This document shows positions 7,703 through 17,816 of a stretch of DNA of 64,000 bases, in pieces (within the stretch, counting starts at the first letter, position 1; the number at the start of each line of letters is the position of its first letter). Where the stretch lies: the NCBI GenBank assembly GCA_964485405.1, contig CAZAJG010000016.1, forward strand, positions 1 to 64,000. Reading direction: 5' to 3'. This DNA comes from CAKZNE01 sp964485405. Lineage in GTDB: Bacteria > Bacteroidota > Bacteroidia > Flavobacteriales > Schleiferiaceae. The notes under the pieces are model-generated. The model was not told the origin of the DNA. It saw nothing but the letters and a program-made list of their open reading frames with translations, and did not search any database. The position numbers were made by a program, and so were the translations under genes.

Positions 7703-10354
7703 ATGAACCTAAAACCACTCAGATTTCATCTTTTGGTGATGTCATTTCTATTCACATCCTCTCTTTTTGCTCAGTATTCTGTTTTTTGGAACGATATAAG
7801 CGGTTTGAGTTATGATGTTGACAAAGACTTGCTTTCGTACAGCAAGGAAGAGTTCGATTACGGAAATGCGTTTTCCATTAACGAGGTAGCTGCAGATGGG
7901 GAAGAAAAGGTTTTCTTTCGGATGAATTCGGAGGATGTGGACATAATGATTGGGTATGTTGATACCAAAGGAGGAGACTATCAACACGATAAATACCAAG
8001 ACAATTTTGATGAGATTGAATACAGCTTTCATTTTTTAGAAGGTGAGGTAAGCATTGTAAAGCAAGGTTCTACAATTCCTGATTTTGGACCAGAAACCTT
8101 TTCAACAGATGACGAATTTGAAATTCATTATGCTCAAGGAAGTTTTGAGTTTTGGTTTAAAGGGGATAAAGTTTTTGGAGATGACTTTGAGGTAGAGGAA
8201 TCTCTTCGCTTGGAGGTTCTCATGCGCGATTACGATGGTCAAACTTTTGGCCCAGCTTCTTCAGATAAAGCAACGCCTATATCACTCTCTTATACCACCA
8301 CCGAACAAGATCATAATGGAGGAGGATCGATAACAGCTTCAGTACTTGGTGGTAAAAGGCCTTACCGATACATTTGGAATGATGCTCCCTTTATAAGTAA
8401 GAGCGACTACGATCGGTACGCTCCAAGTTTACACTCTGAATTAAGTAAAGAAGAAAATGCACACATAGCTGCGCAATTTGACCTGTCTAAAGTACCTACC
8501 TATGATGAGTTTGTAGCGCTAAGAGCCAATCCGAGTGTGAGCAATTTGATGTCTAAAGAGTATAATCTTAAAATAATGGATGCCGAAGGGGAAAGCATTA
8601 GTGAGGATATTTCAGTGAACGCAAAGGTAAATTGGCCATCCTCCACAGACTACTCTTGGGCGAACAATCAACTCACTAAAACCAGTAGGCATACGAACCT
8701 ATTGACTGCGCCTGTGATGACTTCGGACAATATTTTATACCCATCCAAAGATGGAAACTTTGGTTTTAAGGTATCTACCATAGGAGAAAAAGCGGTTGGA
8801 ATTAGGGATGGTGATGTTAGTGTTAGCGATTATCGGAATATAAATTTTGGCTTCTACATAGACGGTCAAGATGTATACCTATTAAGAGATGGGGTAGTTG
8901 ATGCGGATTTAAGTGCCTCCATAACCTCAAATGATCACATTGCCATTTCACGAACGGGTAGCGCCTATTCTGCCAAGGTGAATGGAGTAGAAATAGCTAC
9001 ACACTTGGATGCCAGTCCCGAAAAACTGAAAAGATGGGATGTATACATTGGCGAAACCAATGAAATCTTCAGAACCGATAAAGTATACTGTTGGTGGTAC
9101 ATTCCGCTATACGCTTTACAAGAAGAAGAAGGAGTGTGTGGCCTAAAATCTTCGGACCTTCTATCTGATAATGAAGGTATAATTACACGAGACTACCCGT
9201 ATGGAGTTAGTTTTGAGTGGAGAGATCATTTGGGCAGTACCAATTATCCAAATGCACCAACCCTCAGTAATGTGGATCCTGGTTGGTATACCTTGATTGC
9301 GAATGTTGCTCATCCTACGGCACCTTATTCCATGTGGATAGGTACTTATTATATAGGATATAAGGTGAATTGGTTTCAAGAAGTGGCTCTAGTTAATCAG
9401 CCTACAACCAACTCCTTAGAGCTAGGAATTTCAGGGCCTCCAGGAACTTCCTCTGTTTTAGGAGAATCCAACTCTACGAACATTTTCAACAAACCCGTGG
9501 ATAATGATTTTGGTTGGATTTATACCGAATTACCCGGCTTGGCTACAGGTAAGCCCTATATGATGGAGCTGAGTCCTTGGGGTAATTATGCGCATACGTG
9601 GAATTACGATCTCATTAATACCAGTCTTTTTTATGGAGGTTTTAGTGTAACTAAATATGGTGTGAAAAGTATGCCAATGGGCAACACACCTATTGAATAT
9701 GGTTTGTCCATAACCCAAAATGTAAACTATATGGTTTACACACCCAATACTCAGCAAGAGTATCTTATCTCTCTACATCCGGGTATGCTACCAACATCTT
9801 ACAATGGCCCTGATCATTTTGTAGCGGATGAAGGCGATAAAATCGTGCAGTTGATTGATGGGTCCGACTACAAACTGTACATCAATGGGATATTAAAAAC
9901 AACGGTAAATATTCCATCCTTAAGCGCTGCAACTTTAATGAATATTAAGGGTGAAATTAGTGCTGACTTTGGAACGCTGATCGTTTTTAACAATGGGGAA
10001 AGCACTTATATCTACCATGATCAAATTCTGAACTGCCTTACCTCCTTTGCTTGCCGAGATCAATCTTATAATCTATTGGCTCCTGAACTCAGAGCAGAAC
10101 ACTACAATACCATAAACGGCAACCTCTATTTTCAATATCAAGGAGAGTATAATTATGGAACGCTTGACTATGTTATTCGCGATTTAGACGGAAACGATGT
10201 TACTCCAAATGTTAGTATTTCCGCTTCCGATAAGGATTATGGAGACAATCGATATGTTTTAAACATGAATAATCTCTCAGATGGTTACTACACGCTTCAA
10301 GTAACCAATGAAAAGAAGGAAAACTACCACCTAAGAATTTATAAAGAGTATTGA
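7703..10354 (+). CDS. Secreted modular protein of the Rhs operon (function unknown)
   Basis: Exported protein of 883 aa with a clear signal peptide (residues 1-23, cleavage near LFAQ-YS). I recognise no catalytic domain. Three stretches share the same kind of beta-rich make-up, seen in Bacteroidota surface proteins that describe a lectin-like sandwich: residues about 24-140 (SVFWNDISGLSYD...), about 305-440 (VNWPSSTDYSWANNQLT...) and about 555-770 (VNWFQEVALV...). The last 25 residues (DGYYTLQVTNEKKENYHLRI) faintly resemble a sorting or fibronectin-like tail, but the T9SS signature is not convincing. It is first in the operon, with its stop one base before the next ATG, and a perfect hairpin lies just upstream. 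Likely an extracellular partner or adhesive part of the Rhs system. Confidence 0.7.
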   Translation: MNLKPLRFHLLVMSFLFTSSLFAQYSVFWNDISGLSYDVDKDLLSYSKEEFDYGNAFSINEVAADGEEKVFFRMNSEDVDIMIGYVDTKGGDYQHDKYQDNFDEIEYSFHFLEGEVSIVKQGSTIPDFGPETFSTDDEFEIHYAQGSFEFWFKGDKVFGDDFEVEESLRLEVLMRDYDGQTFGPASSDKATPISLSYTTTEQDHNGGGSITASVLGGKRPYRYIWNDAPFISKSDYDRYAPSLHSELSKEENAHIAAQFDLSKVPTYDEFVALRANPSVSNLMSKEYNLKIMDAEGESISEDISVNAKVNWPSSTDYSWANNQLTKTSRHTNLLTAPVMTSDNILYPSKDGNFGFKVSTIGEKAVGIRDGDVSVSDYRNINFGFYIDGQDVYLLRDGVVDADLSASITSNDHIAISRTGSAYSAKVNGVEIATHLDASPEKLKRWDVYIGETNEIFRTDKVYCWWYIPLYALQEEEGVCGLKSSDLLSDNEGIITRDYPYGVSFEWRDHLGSTNYPNAPTLSNVDPGWYTLIANVAHPTAPYSMWIGTYYIGYKVNWFQEVALVNQPTTNSLELGISGPPGTSSVLGESNSTNIFNKPVDNDFGWIYTELPGLATGKPYMMELSPWGNYAHTWNYDLINTSLFYGGFSVTKYGVKSMPMGNTPIEYGLSITQNVNYMVYTPNTQQEYLISLHPGMLPTSYNGPDHFVADEGDKIVQLIDGSDYKLYINGILKTTVNIPSLSAATLMNIKGEISADFGTLIVFNNGESTYIYHDQILNCLTSFACRDQSYNLLAPELRAEHYNTINGNLYFQYQGEYNYGTLDYVIRDLDGNDVTPNVSISASDKDYGDNRYVLNMNNLSDGYYTLQVTNEKKENYHLRIYKEY

Positions 10355-10355
10355 G

Positions 10356-10871
10356 ATGAAAAGTAAGTATTGGCCCATAATAAATAGTGTTTTACTGCTC
10401 TGTTTGTTAGGTATCGGTTTGAGTTCCTATACCCAAAAGGATAAGCAGGTTTATATTAAAACGGCTGAGGTTTTTGACGCTTTTAGTTTACAAAAAGAGT
10501 TAAAAACAAAGCTTCAAAATGCTCAATCGGCAAGGCAAGCGATTGTGGATAGCCTAGAGCTTAAACTTACAGCTATGGCAAGCTCTCAGTCTTTCGATTA
10601 TGAAAATCCAGATGATGAATTTTTGTCCATCCGTCAGGTATATCAACAAAAAAAACAGGAGTTTGAAGAGAGTACTCAACAACAATCCCAAGAGTATGAT
10701 CGCCAGATCTGGAACCAGCTCAATCAATACATCACAGATTTTGGTAAGGACAACAATTACGATATGATTTTTGGAGCCAATGGCCAAGGAAACTTAATGT
10801 ATGCTTCTGATGCCAGAGATATAACCGAAGAACTGATTGATTACATAAATCAAAAATATGAACGCATTTAA
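10356..10871 (+). CDS. Skp/OmpH-like periplasmic chaperone
   Basis: Protein of 171 aa with an N-terminal signal/anchor (residues 8-25) followed by the OmpH family pattern. This begins with a short strand (VYIKTAEVFDAF), continues as a long charged, glutamine-rich coiled coil (residues 45-125), and closes with YDMIFGANGQGNLMYASDARDITEELIDYIN, read in two parts across residues 130-165. Skp family proteins hold unfolded outer-membrane or secreted proteins in the periplasm. Housekeeping skp genes usually lie beside bamA; this copy is inside the Rhs operon, one base after the first gene and overlapping the next by 14 bp. I infer it is a dedicated holdase for the giant exported proteins encoded downstream. 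Confidence 0.85.
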   Translation: MKSKYWPIINSVLLLCLLGIGLSSYTQKDKQVYIKTAEVFDAFSLQKELKTKLQNAQSARQAIVDSLELKLTAMASSQSFDYENPDDEFLSIRQVYQQKKQEFEESTQQQSQEYDRQIWNQLNQYITDFGKDNNYDMIFGANGQGNLMYASDARDITEELIDYINQKYERI

Positions 10872-11469
10872 ACGAGTTTTAGGATTGGCATTTGTTTGTG
10901 TGGGGCTGTTCTCTGGCTGCAACCATCAAAAAGAGGTGGGCGTAACGGCTTATGTAAATCATTTAGATGCACATTGGGCAGAGCTTTCAGATTCTAGAAC
11001 TTTAAATAAGGTAGAATATCAAGTTCGCTTTTTACCAAACGATTATCGAATTATTGATCGTTTTGGAGAAAGCTTAGATGGCGAAAAACTACAGGTAGAA
11101 CGAGAAAATCTGTCTGAGTTTCAATACTTCCAAGTTCGCTTAAAAGCAGGCGGTGCAAACATCATGGATTACCAGTTAAATCCGGGAGAAACACCGGATT
11201 CTAGATTAAACTATTTTACGCATAATATGGCTCGTGATTTGGCCTTGATTGATGGCTCAGATACACTGGCCTGCGAAGCGCATCAGTTTGTAACCAATCA
11301 CGGTATTAGCCCTTGGGTATCTGTTTTAGCAGCCTTTAAGGCAACTAAAAATGAAAACACAAAGAGATTGGTTATCCATGATGAAATTTTTCACAATGGA
11401 AAAGTAATACTCAAAATTCCGGCTTCGGCCATCTCTGAAATACCACAACTAACTCTAGATAAGTCATGA
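10858..11469 (+). CDS. Putative lipoprotein of the Rhs operon
   Basis: Protein of 203 aa with a lipoprotein signal peptide; the lipobox is LFSGC, with the cysteine near residue 21. The mature part has no domain I recognise. It includes a stretch rich in aromatic and charged residues (VEYQVRFLPNDYRI) and looks like one compact globular domain. The start overlaps the Skp-like gene by 14 bp, and its stop overlaps the following 2112-aa gene in an ATGA junction, so it is firmly in the operon. A membrane-anchored role in exporting or displaying the large proteins is plausible but is inference. Confidence 0.75.
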   Translation: MNAFKRVLGLAFVCVGLFSGCNHQKEVGVTAYVNHLDAHWAELSDSRTLNKVEYQVRFLPNDYRIIDRFGESLDGEKLQVERENLSEFQYFQVRLKAGGANIMDYQLNPGETPDSRLNYFTHNMARDLALIDGSDTLACEAHQFVTNHGISPWVSVLAAFKATKNENTKRLVIHDEIFHNGKVILKIPASAISEIPQLTLDKS

Positions 11470-14400
11470 TACGAATTATTCGAAAAAGTCGCACTTCTAA
11501 AATACTCGCTTGCTTTTTAGCCATATCGTTTTTAACAGATTTTATACAGCCAATGAAAGCTGTAGCTTCTAGCACAGGTCCGAACCAAGCTGAATTTGGA
11601 GCTTTTGGTCACGCTTCTATGACGGAGTTGGTAAATACAGCAAGTGGAGATTTTACCTATAATATTCCGCTACTGGATATAGAAGGTTATCCCATTAATA
11701 TTACTTACAACGCTGGCGCAACGATGGATCAAGAAGCTAGCTGGGTGGGTTTAGGTTGGACGCTCAATCCTGGCGCGCTGAATAGAACGATGAGAGGGGT
11801 GCCTGATGATTTTAAAGGGGAGGAAATTACCCAAGATGTGAATATTAAGACGAATTACACTTTTGGTGCAGAAGTAGGGGCGAGTGGTGAAATTTTTGGT
11901 GGAGGAGATGGTTTTGGAATTAATCTAGGTGTAGGTATGGGTGTTTTTTACAACAACTACAAAGGAATTGGTCTCAATCAAAATCTAAGTTTTGGCATAA
12001 CTGCGGGTAATTTCTTTTCGGCAGGTGTAGGTATTAGCACCAACAGTCAGCAAGGAATGTCTATCAGTCCTAGCGCATCACTAACTGGAAGAGTAAAAGG
12101 TAAAAGTGGTAATTCCGCTTCTGCATCGGTAGGAGTTGGTACCAGCTATAATACTCGAAGCGGTTTAGCAGATCTTAGTTTAAGCTTAGATGCAAATGTG
12201 TCTCAGGCTCAAGCTTCTGTACCTCAAAAGGATATGTTAGGCAATACAGATACTAAAACCATTTCTGGAGGGGCGGGAACATCCTTTTCTTCTTCCATTC
12301 CTATTGGAACAAGTACTTATGTGCCGAGCATCCAGTTTCCAAGAAAATCTTCAGCCTTTGAGTTGCGAATAAAAGTAGGAGGAGAGCTTCAGGGGATCTA
12401 CCTAAACGGAACGGTGAAAGGTTATTTGATGAAAGAAGAATTGGCTTATAACAATCTTTCCTCAAAAGCTTATGGCTATTTATATGCCCATGAAGGACAA
12501 GATAAGTTGGATGTAATTCATGACTTTAATCGAGTGAATGATGGAGCTGTAAGTTCTGAAACTCCAAACCTTCCTTTAACTAATCAAACCTATGATATTT
12601 TCAATGCTACTGCTCAAGGCCTGAGCTCAATGTTTAGAGCACATCGCGCTGAGGTAGGTACGGTATATGACAACGCCTTGAAAACCACCAGCTCCTCGGA
12701 TCAGATTGGAGCTGAAATTGGATTTGGAACTTACGTAGAAGGAGGGGTAAATACCAACAATTTTGACATGGAACAAACCTCGGGTAAATGGACTGCTTTT
12801 GACAACGCAAATCTAGATTTCTTGAGTGATGAGCATAGTTTGGTAAGCGGGAATCATGATTTTCAAGAAGCCTATTTCAGCCAATCTGGAGAAGGTTTAC
12901 AGATCAATGAAAGTTTTTATAACAGTATGGGGGGTGATGAGGCTGTACGCATGTTGCTCAATGGGAATGAGCCTTCCTCCATAACCTCTCAACTCGTAAA
13001 CAGATCAGGCAGTGTGGTAAACTCTAATGTGAGCCATATGCACAATAGTCAAAGAAACAAAAGAGGTGTTATTATCAATTACCTGAATGCAAAACAAGCC
13101 AGTGACTACGGTTTAGAGAAAAAAATTGAGAACCATCCTGAAAATGACTTCAACTATACGGTAGCTTCAGCTACAACTGGGGATTATATACAAGGGGAAG
13201 GACATTATGCAGTTGATCCGAGTATGCCAGATCGCATCACACATGCGAATGGTCACGAACACCACATCTCAGAGGTTACCGTAACGGATGAAGGTGGAAA
13301 GCGTTTTGTTTATGGAATCCCAACTTATACGCGTAACTACGATGAGTACTCTTTTAATATGGCGCCAAATAGTGGTTTCAATACAACAGGCTCCTATTTT
13401 GAAGACGGCTTAATCGCTTTTACGCCAGGACAGGATAACTCTAGTAACAACAATCGTAAAAAAGATGGTTTTTACCTCAGAAAATCTGTGCCAGATTATG
13501 CTACCTCATATCTGCTGAGTGCAGTTCTGTCTTCCGATTATGTTGACGTTTCTGGAAACGGGCCAAGTGTAGATGATTTGGGAACCTACACAAAATTCAA
13601 TTATACCAAACTTCATGGAGATTACGGATGGAAACAACCTTATGAGAAGGCAAAGGCAAACTTTAATGCCGGATTTCGTTCCGATAAAAAAGACGACCGA
13701 GCCAACTACACCAAGGGTGAGAAGGAGATCTGGTATATGCACTCTATAGAAACGAAGAACTATATAGCCGAGTTTACCCTACAAGAAAGAGACGATGCTG
13801 TAGAAGCAGATTATAGTGGTGAAGGCGGAATGCCAGCCGCTGGAGCTACCCGAGCAAAAATGCATTCGCTTAAAGAGATTCGTTTGTATGCTCGAAAAGA
13901 TAAAGAGACCAACGGGAGCAATGCAGTACCCATAAAAACGGTACATTTTGAATACTCCTATAATTTATGTGGTGGTGTACCTTCTTCAATAGGATCCACT
14001 ACCGGTAAGCTTACACTAGATGAGATTCGTTTTACCCACGGTAAATCTGAAAAGGCCTGGTTCTCTCCTTACCAATTCTATTATGCAGATCCAGATCATG
14101 ATATGATGGAAGAAGTTGCTAATAATGAGCCTTATGATTATACCTCATTCGACAGGTGGGGGAATTTTAAAAAGCATAAAAGCTCTGTAGGTGGACAAAA
14201 CCTGAATGGTGGAGCACTGAGTAACTCCGATTTTCCATATGTAAATAACTATCCAAACGATTGCGATTATCAACCTGATACCGATGCTGCGATGTGGGCT
14301 TTAAATACGATTAAGCTTCCCTCTGGCGGAACAGTAGAGGTAGATTACGAAGCTGACGATTATGCCTATATCCAAAACAAAAAGGCAGGACAGATGATGA

Positions 14401-17400
14401 AGATTGCAGGAACGTATGTGGGGTCGCCAACACCAAGTAACAAACTATATGCAGATGCGAATAATGCTTTTGGAGGAGGAAGAGCTCCAAACTTAGAGTT
14501 GGTGGTTGATTTACCGGTCCCTATAAAGGCGTCTAGCCCAAGTAATGCTCAGGATTTATTTATAGATCGCTATTTAAGAGAAGAAAATCAAGGAGCGCTT
14601 TCAACATCTATTTTAGGTAAACTCTACTACAAATGTGCGGTAAATACAGGATTGGAAAATGATGAATATGATTTTGTAACAGGTTATGCGGATATAGAAA
14701 AAGTGGCGGGTATGCTAAGTACTTCTAGCGCATGCCCGATTGACGAATATATCGCTCACCCGGATGGAGGAAGCACCTATTTCAATCAAGCACGAATTAA
14801 ACTTAAACCTGCTAAGTTGAAAGATAATGAGCGGGGATCCAACGTAAACCCAATTTCAAAAGCCACCTGGCAGCTTGTGCGATCTTACCTATACAAACTC
14901 GCCTTTCCAGCAGGATCTATGGAAGATGATAATTTAGGATTAAACGAACAAACGGTGATGCTGCTCTTCTCTTTTATTGAAGATGTACGCGTGATGCTAA
15001 ATGGAGTAAATGGTGAAATGCGAAGAAAAGGCATTGGCCAGAAAATAGTAGGCGGAAATTCCTTTGTACGCCTTCTCAATCCAAATTATAAAAAGAAAGG
15101 AGGGGGGCATCGTGTAAAACAAGTGGTTATGACCGATGAATGGAAGGGAATGAACCCAGATTCTAATGCCGACTATGTTGAAGAGGATGCGAGTTATGGT
15201 AAAGTATATTCCTATACCAAAACACATCCAACTTTAACCGATGAAAATGGAGACCCGTTAGTGATGAGTAGTGGTGTTACTTCTTGGGAGCCACAAACAG
15301 GAGGAGATGAGAATCCATTTAGAAAGCCGGTTGAATATGAAATGAAAAGACATTTATATGCCAATGATATTTTATACGCGGAAGCGCCTTTTGGAGAAGC
15401 CTTTTTTCCAAGTTCTTCCGTAATTTATTCAGAGGTGAAGGTAAGAGACTATGTTCCTAACGGAGTAAGTCGTTCTGTAAACGGTACAGGTGAATCTGTA
15501 TTAGAATATTATACAGCCTACGATTTTCCGCTTAAGGTGGATTACACCCCACCTCAAAAAATCGAAGAAAATCCCAACCCTATCAAATCCTTGTTCAGTA
15601 TGAAATCTACTTATGAACTGGCTATGAGCCAGGGCTATTCCGTGGTGCTGAACGATATGCATGGAAAAATGCGAGGCACAACGGTTTATGGTGAAGGAAA
15701 ATCAGGAGATGATTTTATCTCGAAAGTGGAGAACTTCTACAAATCCACAGGAGGTTACCATAAAGAGCTAAACAACCGAATTGATGTTTTAAATGAGAGT
15801 GGAACCTTGGAAAGCAACGTTTTGGTAAACGTAGATTTTGATATGGTGCATGACACTAAGCAAACGCTCACTGAATCAAAAAGTAGATCTTTTCAATTGA
15901 ATGTGAATACGATAATGGCTCCATTCATCGTACCATTTCCAATTCCGATTCCAACCTTCTTTACGCAGAAGTCAGAGGATGTAAAACGCCACAAAATGTC
16001 GGTGGTAACCAAGGTGGTGCAGAAATACGGCATTTTGGAGAAAACCATTGTGGAAGATCAACAGGCACGTATTGAAACACGAAACGATTTGTACGATAAG
16101 GAAACGGGGAAAGTGTTGTTAACCCGTGTAACCAATCAATACGATAAAACTAACGATCACCGTAGTATGACGTATCCTGCACATTGGGCTTACGATCGAA
16201 TGGGACCAGGCTATAAAAACATTGATAAGGAGTTTGAGGAAGTTGCTGCTGGAGATGTGGTAGATCAATATGGCATAATTCAATCCCCTTATGATGAACA
16301 TTTTGTTGAAGGAGATGAGGTGATGGTTTATGATAATTCTGGAGCTGTAGACCAAAGATATTGGGTTATTAGAGGCATATGCGATAATGGCGACCTCTGT
16401 GGTGGAGATCTAGATGCTGTAAAACTTTTCCTCATCGACCGAGATGGAAACTTATACAATAAGAATTTAACGCAAACTTTCCAGATCATTCGTTCTGGAA
16501 GAAGAAATCAAGCCTCTGTTTCAATTGCCAATTTTACGGCCAAGCAAACACTTGGAACCTCTTGGAGGAATACGAACCCTTCTGGCTTAACGGTTTTAAG
16601 CAATACTGCAAATGAGTTTACCGAATATGCACATTACCAAATGCGCAATGGAAGTTCACAATGTTATGACTTTAGGGGGATAAATCCATTTGTATGGGGG
16701 ATAATGGGCAACTGGCGTCCTACTAAAAATATGGTTTACAATGTGGAGCGAAACTATAGCCCTGGGAATTTAAAACACGATGGCTATTTTAATCTAAAGC
16801 CTTACTGGGTATGGAATAACGGAGATCAAAAATGGGAGAGCACCTCGGCTACAAGCAATTGGCAAACGGTTACCGAAAATACTTTGCATCATGCTTCCGG
16901 TTTTGTTTTAGAAAACCGGAACGAGATCGGAACCTATGTTTCTAAGCTCTCTACACTTAACAATACAGTTGTAAAAGCCGAAGCTAATAACGCCAGGTAT
17001 CGTGAAATTGTTAATGAGTCTTTTGAAGATTTTAATATGCTCAATGATAATTACGACAATGGGTATTGGACGTATTTATGTACACAGAATCGAACGGGTT
17101 TATATCAAGGGGCACTTAACGGAACTTATGATTATACATCTGCTACCGCTCATACTGGAAATTACAGTTTAGAAGTCTCAAATGACGGGGAGGGAATACA
17201 CGACTGGATGGACTTATTTTTTCTTCCAGACAATAATAATCCGGTAAGTACCCCAGATATACCTTACGCCTTACAGAACTGGGAAAGATTACAGAACGTA
17301 AGTATAAACAGTCCTTCCCAAGGTGAGGAAACCGGATTTGTATTGAGTTATTGGCGAAGAGTGGGTACAGAGTTAAATTACGATGTAAACCGCCCACTAA

Positions 17401-17804
17401 AAGAACAGTATGATCCAGTACACATAGGCATAAATGTGGTAACGGTTGTACCCAATCTAAAGCACAGGACCGAAAAATCCGTAATTATTGATGGGTGGCA
17501 AAAAATTGATGAGATCATCAGTTTTGATATGCCTAATGGTAGTGCCAAAGTGGAGTTAACCTTTGTAAATCAGGATACTCAACTAGGTTATATCGATGAC
17601 TTGCGGATTCATCCGTTGCACTCGAATATGGTGAGCCATGTGTACGATATGTATACCAACCGGAGGGTAGCTGAGTTAGACGCAAATAACTACGCCACTT
17701 TCTATGAGTACAATGAGGAAGGAGCGGTGATCCGTGTGAAAAAGGAAACGGAAAGAGGTGTAGTTACGGTTCAGGAGTCTAGGAATTATACCATTCGCAA
17801 TTAA
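11466..17804 (+). CDS. Giant SpvB/TcB-like exported protein
   Basis: Secreted protein of 2112 aa with a signal peptide ending near residue 35. Residues about 40-115 resemble the start of SpvB/TcB proteins: a short ordered block leads to INITYNAGATMDQEASWVGL, then GWTLNPGALNRTMRG. A glycine/serine-rich beta stretch (residues about 130-275) follows, then a long unrecognised region with the LPSGGTVEVDYEADDYAY motif (near 955) that recurs in Bacteroidota Rhs-linked proteins. A jelly-roll-like block lies around 1850-1990. The C-terminus turns into YD-like sequence (ATFYEYNEEGAVIRVKKE). In Tc toxins TcB and TcC together build a hollow cage; here this protein and the 3294-aa Rhs protein could form the two halves. 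The start overlaps the lipoprotein gene by 4 bp. Confidence 0.8.
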   Translation: MIRIIRKSRTSKILACFLAISFLTDFIQPMKAVASSTGPNQAEFGAFGHASMTELVNTASGDFTYNIPLLDIEGYPINITYNAGATMDQEASWVGLGWTLNPGALNRTMRGVPDDFKGEEITQDVNIKTNYTFGAEVGASGEIFGGGDGFGINLGVGMGVFYNNYKGIGLNQNLSFGITAGNFFSAGVGISTNSQQGMSISPSASLTGRVKGKSGNSASASVGVGTSYNTRSGLADLSLSLDANVSQAQASVPQKDMLGNTDTKTISGGAGTSFSSSIPIGTSTYVPSIQFPRKSSAFELRIKVGGELQGIYLNGTVKGYLMKEELAYNNLSSKAYGYLYAHEGQDKLDVIHDFNRVNDGAVSSETPNLPLTNQTYDIFNATAQGLSSMFRAHRAEVGTVYDNALKTTSSSDQIGAEIGFGTYVEGGVNTNNFDMEQTSGKWTAFDNANLDFLSDEHSLVSGNHDFQEAYFSQSGEGLQINESFYNSMGGDEAVRMLLNGNEPSSITSQLVNRSGSVVNSNVSHMHNSQRNKRGVIINYLNAKQASDYGLEKKIENHPENDFNYTVASATTGDYIQGEGHYAVDPSMPDRITHANGHEHHISEVTVTDEGGKRFVYGIPTYTRNYDEYSFNMAPNSGFNTTGSYFEDGLIAFTPGQDNSSNNNRKKDGFYLRKSVPDYATSYLLSAVLSSDYVDVSGNGPSVDDLGTYTKFNYTKLHGDYGWKQPYEKAKANFNAGFRSDKKDDRANYTKGEKEIWYMHSIETKNYIAEFTLQERDDAVEADYSGEGGMPAAGATRAKMHSLKEIRLYARKDKETNGSNAVPIKTVHFEYSYNLCGGVPSSIGSTTGKLTLDEIRFTHGKSEKAWFSPYQFYYADPDHDMMEEVANNEPYDYTSFDRWGNFKKHKSSVGGQNLNGGALSNSDFPYVNNYPNDCDYQPDTDAAMWALNTIKLPSGGTVEVDYEADDYAYIQNKKAGQMMKIAGTYVGSPTPSNKLYADANNAFGGGRAPNLELVVDLPVPIKASSPSNAQDLFIDRYLREENQGALSTSILGKLYYKCAVNTGLENDEYDFVTGYADIEKVAGMLSTSSACPIDEYIAHPDGGSTYFNQARIKLKPAKLKDNERGSNVNPISKATWQLVRSYLYKLAFPAGSMEDDNLGLNEQTVMLLFSFIEDVRVMLNGVNGEMRRKGIGQKIVGGNSFVRLLNPNYKKKGGGHRVKQVVMTDEWKGMNPDSNADYVEEDASYGKVYSYTKTHPTLTDENGDPLVMSSGVTSWEPQTGGDENPFRKPVEYEMKRHLYANDILYAEAPFGEAFFPSSSVIYSEVKVRDYVPNGVSRSVNGTGESVLEYYTAYDFPLKVDYTPPQKIEENPNPIKSLFSMKSTYELAMSQGYSVVLNDMHGKMRGTTVYGEGKSGDDFISKVENFYKSTGGYHKELNNRIDVLNESGTLESNVLVNVDFDMVHDTKQTLTESKSRSFQLNVNTIMAPFIVPFPIPIPTFFTQKSEDVKRHKMSVVTKVVQKYGILEKTIVEDQQARIETRNDLYDKETGKVLLTRVTNQYDKTNDHRSMTYPAHWAYDRMGPGYKNIDKEFEEVAAGDVVDQYGIIQSPYDEHFVEGDEVMVYDNSGAVDQRYWVIRGICDNGDLCGGDLDAVKLFLIDRDGNLYNKNLTQTFQIIRSGRRNQASVSIANFTAKQTLGTSWRNTNPSGLTVLSNTANEFTEYAHYQMRNGSSQCYDFRGINPFVWGIMGNWRPTKNMVYNVERNYSPGNLKHDGYFNLKPYWVWNNGDQKWESTSATSNWQTVTENTLHHASGFVLENRNEIGTYVSKLSTLNNTVVKAEANNARYREIVNESFEDFNMLNDNYDNGYWTYLCTQNRTGLYQGALNGTYDYTSATAHTGNYSLEVSNDGEGIHDWMDLFFLPDNNNPVSTPDIPYALQNWERLQNVSINSPSQGEETGFVLSYWRRVGTELNYDVNRPLKEQYDPVHIGINVVTVVPNLKHRTEKSVIIDGWQKIDEIISFDMPNGSAKVELTFVNQDTQLGYIDDLRIHPLHSNMVSHVYDMYTNRRVAELDANNYATFYEYNEEGAVIRVKKETERGVVTVQESRNYTIRN

Positions 17805-17816
17805 AACAGGATCACT

